This document shows positions 59,845 to 64,000 of a stretch of DNA of 64,000 nucleotides, in pieces. Made by a program: the position numbers and the translations under genes. The first letter of the stretch is position 1; each line of letters begins with the position of its first letter. Source of the DNA: Polytrichum commune. Lineage: Eukaryota > Streptophyta > Polytrichopsida > Polytrichales > Polytrichaceae. Location: positions 50,060,758 to 50,124,757 of the forward strand of contig OX485805.1 in NCBI GenBank assembly GCA_950295325.1, given 5' to 3'. The notes under the pieces were generated by a model that did no database searches, had not been told where the DNA came from, and saw only the letters and a list, made by a program, of their open reading frames with translations.

Positions 59845-60416
59845 GGGGGTGTTTACACCATGGACTATGAAGTCGTCCCCATGCCCTGTAAAATCTGTGA
59901 TTGGCTGTTGAATTTGTCCTAGGACCACTTCGTTTTACACCAAGAAAAATATGTTAGAGTGACCATGGAGTTTGAGGTTCCCAAAAGACATATTTTGAGG
60001 CCTATAGTATCCATAGACATGGTCCAATGGGTTTTGTAATGGGAGAGGCAAAAAAGGTGCTCTGCTAGAAAAAGTAGGGGCCCATGGCAGAACAATATTG
60101 TTATAATAAAACGTTAATGAATTTTTTTTGGAGAAGAGAAGTTGAAGAGAAGAGAACACAAGAGAATGGTCAAACTTGATTTTATTTATGTATTTATTTA
60201 TTTATTTAATTTTTCTTTCAAAATTCCCTTTTTGGACACATGTTTAAAATAATCAGCACGTTCATTTTTAGGGTGCATGGTGATTTCTCTTGGTCCACAT
60301 ACAAAAAGCCCTAAGGCTTTGTAAATTGGACCATGGAAGTTGGACCATCAAGTTAGAACATGAAAAAAGGTCATCTTCCATGATCCAACTTCATGGTCCA
60401 TGGTGTAGACCGACCC
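59845..60416. mobile_element. MITE, group E
   Basis: The left end is GGGGGTGTTTACACCATGGA and the reverse complement of the right end is GGGTCGGTCTACACCATGGA. Beyond this both continue C-Y-ATGAAGT. Flanks are TTAA and TCAA, close to a TWA-type or 4-bp duplication. The inside carries further short inverted copies of the CCATGG-containing motif. No transposase is encoded. Confidence 0.65.
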
Positions 60417-63050
60417 TCAATAGTAGCTTCCATTTTTTCTTCATGCCATGATTTGTTTGGATTCAAAATGAAGAACAACCAACCCTTAGTATTGCAAAGT
60501 TGTAGGTGGACACAAGTAAATGTGCTCAAAATATGCCAACCACGCAAGTGTATGAAAATGTTCATTTGTGCTACCTACTTCCATTTCTAGGTAGTTGTAT
60601 TGATAACAACCTTATCTAAATTTGATTTGGTCCCGGGTACGCAACTCCCATATAATACGCAGGAGGCATTCGCATTAAAACGGGTTAGAGGAAGGCTTTT
60701 GTAAGAATTATATCAGATTATACACAAATAAAAGGACCAAGAAATTGGGTGAAGATGTAGGAAAAGTTGGGTTGCATAGTTATTTAAAAAAAAACTCCAC
60801 AATGTATATAAAAACTAAAACGCTTATCTTTTTAACCTATGCCTATACATAATTTCAAAAGATCCACACGAGTGGTTGCCTCCAATTCAATTTAAAAGTC
60901 ATTGGTAATGTTTTATTTATAATAAAGAATCTTAATTCTTAAATCAAAAAGCCCAAAAAGTTGGAGGTCTGACCTATGGTTTATGTATTAAAAAATCATA
61001 TAATTAGGGTTTATGCAATTATATGCTTCAAGGTATATTCATTTACTATATATAATTACATTTTTTGATTCCTTATTAGAAGGGCTACAAGAGTTTCCAA
61101 CATTGAAAAAAAATATATCACTTGAGATTGGACTAAAATCCATTATAAGTGATTATAATCAGGACCATATAATACGGGAGTTGCGTAGCCAAGAATTCGG
61201 TAATCAACTACACTATCCAAGTTGGTTTAGTACCTCAATATAATTGAAGACTTGGGTTCAAATACACAATGAGGGCGCCCTTGATGCTAATGTCCATACC
61301 AGGTACTTTGATCATAGATGTCATATATATGAGTATATTTGACACCATGCAATATTAAATCCTAATCCAAACTGATGTTGGTCTAGAGTCCTCTTTTTTT
61401 TAGGGCATTTGTAACGAGGATTTCACATTCTTAGATACCAATAGGGTATGGGTATTTGACGGTGTTGTTATTTTTGGATGCCATTCGACTCTATATACCA
61501 TGCAAGATCCTTTGTGCCAAGGTAAAGTTGTCCTCATATCAAAATGGTTTAGCGTGCTATCGACTAAATGACAACTTGGGTATACAAAGATTCTTTCACT
61601 TCGAGATACCCAACAATTATTGATATTTGGATGGTATACAATTTCGATACCCATAGGTACGTGCTTTATGCCATTATTGATACCACACAGTCACCTATAT
61701 CCCTTAATACATACGAGTCCAAACGCATAAATATGACTTCTAATTGTAGCCCTAGCTATGATGACCACAAAGTTGAAGAACTTATATAATGATGTCAAGA
61801 GTGACCCCAACAAATAACATATACTACTTATTAATGGAATTCTAAATGGCGTTGAACCAAAGAAGAAGAAGATTTGTATTGATTCATCTATATATACGTG
61901 CAAAGATGTTATAAGAAATGAGCCTTTTACCATCCACTTGGGGGGGGGGGGGGGTTCCCATTGAGGTCACATTCTTAGATGATATTTGCTACAAAATCAA
62001 CCTCATTGTGGGCGAGGGTCTTCAAAATAATGAAGGTGTGTTGTCCCCCTTTTGTGGAAGCATTTCTTACACAACCTTGTTGAGCTGGTAGATCCTAGCA
62101 TTTAGCCATTGTGATTGGTCAAAGTGGTGCTTTTCTTACAACGTGTTATATCCTTTCTACACTGTCACCATGATTGGCAAAAATGGTGTTATTTCTGTAT
62201 TTAATGCCGCATATGATTAGTTGTTTATAATATTGGCTCACCTCATGGCATTGGTGCACTCAATTGTTGACGGTTTTAAAATGAAGATTAAGTGTTGTCC
62301 AAAGGTTGGTTTTATGTTTAGGCACTGCTACCTTATGGCCTATGTACAAAATTTATACGAAGAGTTAGAATCATATTTTAATATTATTTAGTAAATTACC
62401 TTGTAACCTCAAGGTGTCAACAAAGTATGCTAATATGTGAGATCGATGATCAATATGCTAAGCATGTATTTGATCCGTGTAGTGTTGAGTGGGAAGATGT
62501 CAAAGTGAACATGATGAAACATGCGGACGTAAGAAATCACCAATTTGTCAAGAAATAACCGTTGGTGAGCGTTTTATGCTTCCACTTCTTTGTCAATTTT
62601 TGTGCTTCCACTAAGAGAGGGGGTGCTAATCCCATCCCCACCCCAAAAACGCACCCTATGCAAGATTCCTATCCCCACAAATGAAGGGCATTTAGAATTG
62701 CCCTTTTGTTGGGACAAAGCTATGGGTGGGTCACTTATATGTGAAGCTTGTATTTGGAATTGGGTGCATGTAAAAGTTACAAGGGCTTGAATTTGTTGCA
62801 TGTTGGGTGGAGTGTTGTTGGTTTTTGTGTAGGAGCGGTTTTGGCCGAGCGTTGGGACAGTTTGGGGAGCCATTTGCAATGGAAGAAAAGTGTGGGGCTA
62901 GGGGAGGATTTGAGTAGTATGGGGCAAGTGACTTCAAGAATCTCTAGTGTGTTCATATGATATACAATAGGTTCATTATATTTTGGTTTCCACCACATCT
63001 AGGCCGATTGTATATACCACTGATCCACTTGGACTCCAAATACATGCTAA
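60417..63050. other. Spacer, nothing recognised
   Basis: No gene is recognised. A G14 run lies near 61940-61955. Confidence 0.45.
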
Positions 63051-63627
63051 GGGGCGCTTCACACTATGGCCATAGGTTGAGAGGCCATCGATTCCCACCA
63101 ATCAGATTGCAAGAAACCGAGAGTTCGACCTCTTGACCCTTCACACTAAGGCCAAAGTCCAAAGGCCGTCGTAATTCTAAATGATTACTTTTTGAAGAAG
63201 GCGACGGACTCTCGAAAGAAGTTTGGGACGGACAGGAATGGAAACCCAAACTATGCTCGAGAGGCCATCGGTCTTTTTTCATTCAAGAAATCAACCATCG
63301 ACAAGATCTTGGTTGTTAGATTGGAGGGGTTGTTTTGCACAAGGAATAAAGCGGGATGCTCCTTCTTCATGGGATGGGTTTGGACTTTGGGCTTGGCCTT
63401 TGGAGGCTTCACACTATGACTGCCCAAGTCGAGAGGCCGTGGGAGTTCATGGCCAAAGGTTTGGACTTTGAGCTTGGCCTTTGGAGGCTTCACACTATGC
63501 CCGGCCAAAGGCTCCAATTACTATATTTTCTTGCCTATTTTCAACCCATTTCTTTGGACTCTCAACAAGGTTTGGCCACTCAATCCCACGGCCTCTCGAC
63601 TTGGACAGCTATAGTGTGAAGCGGCCC
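63051..63627. mobile_element. MITE, group C, copy 2
   Basis: The 577-bp element starts GGGGCGCTTCACACTATGGC, and the reverse complement of its end is GGGCCGCTTCACACTATAGC. TAA flanks both sides (63048-63050 and 63628-63630). An internal segment of about 80 bp (GGACTTTGGGCTTGGCCTTT onward) is duplicated in tandem and contains an extra copy of CTTCACACTATG, a motif of the terminus. Confidence 0.85.
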
Positions 63628-63630
63628 TAA

Positions 63631-64000
63631 GTTGGCCAAAGGATTGGTTGAAGCACCCACTATTTTATTAGGCTTGTTGGAGTTGTCATTCGATTCAACT
63701 GGAGTTTTGGTTAGGAGTTGGTTGTTCCATGTGCAACACCTTCCACGTGTGTGGTAAGTTTGTGCATGCATGCTTGAAGATGGTGGGGAGACTTGAACAA
63801 GGAACATTCTGTATCGATCTAGTGAGCACCCCTTAACATGCTGGAGTAAGTTTGGCCCTCAATGAACCAATATGCAATTGTGTTTCTTCGTCCAAACCTC
63901 TTCAAGCATGGGCCCAAACCTTACCAAACACATGGAAAAGTAATGTATGCAAAACAACCAACATCCAACCAAAAGCCTCATGGACTTAAGAGATATCTTC
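63631..64000. other. Right-edge spacer, nothing recognised
   Basis: No gene or repeat was recognised in the final 370 bases. Confidence 0.4.

Overview
The window looks like nuclear DNA of a streptophyte (land plant or charophyte alga). It has genes with GT-AG introns, an NPH3/RPT2-like (NRL) gene, which is a plant-lineage family, telo-box-like motifs near likely promoters, and very low gene density in AT-rich sequence packed with DNA transposons. I cannot name the species. A moss, liverwort, fern or charophyte with a repeat-rich genome would all fit. All calls rest on reading the sequence; no alignment was run.

Layout. 1-605 is a MITE (short non-autonomous DNA transposon). 1082-2371 (minus) is an intronless gene for a multi-pass membrane protein that recalls a protein type I associate with fungi. 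It is followed by a 274-bp tandem repeat (2601-3455) and a 745-bp fold-back element (3652-4396). 4500-12500 holds transposon relics, including an 892-bp inverted repeat, several MITEs and a CACTA-like element. 12833-20546 (minus) is a seven-exon gene for a large protein (1879 residues predicted) with two PHD fingers. Its promoter side runs into a degenerate repeat array (about 21.4-27.3 kb) that is split by younger insertions. 25684-26324 is a pogo/Tigger-like element. 27337-28193 is a head-to-head MITE dimer.

29588-36023 is a complete 6.4-kb piggyBac element, with TTAA on both sides, matching terminal inverted repeats, a transposase and extra reading frames. The transposase keeps all catalytic aspartates but carries two in-frame stops. 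37904-38725 is an element with G-rich ends and a perfect 8-bp target duplication. 40525-43237 holds LINE remnants in both orientations. 47058-47262 is an array of palindromes. 51044-52933 (plus) is a single-exon NRL gene with a likely 5' leader intron. 53.8 kb holds two very strong hairpins. 57.5-63.6 kb carries more MITEs.

Only three genes look intact: the membrane protein, the PHD protein and the NRL protein. They are not an operon or an evident pathway. Most of the recognisable structure is transposon biology. At least five MITE groups share a GGGCCRCTT-like end and 3-bp TWA target sites, which suggests one PIF/Harbinger-like machinery acting in trans. A 235-bp MITE group with 4-bp target duplications and the 8-bp-duplication element are separate, less easily classified families.
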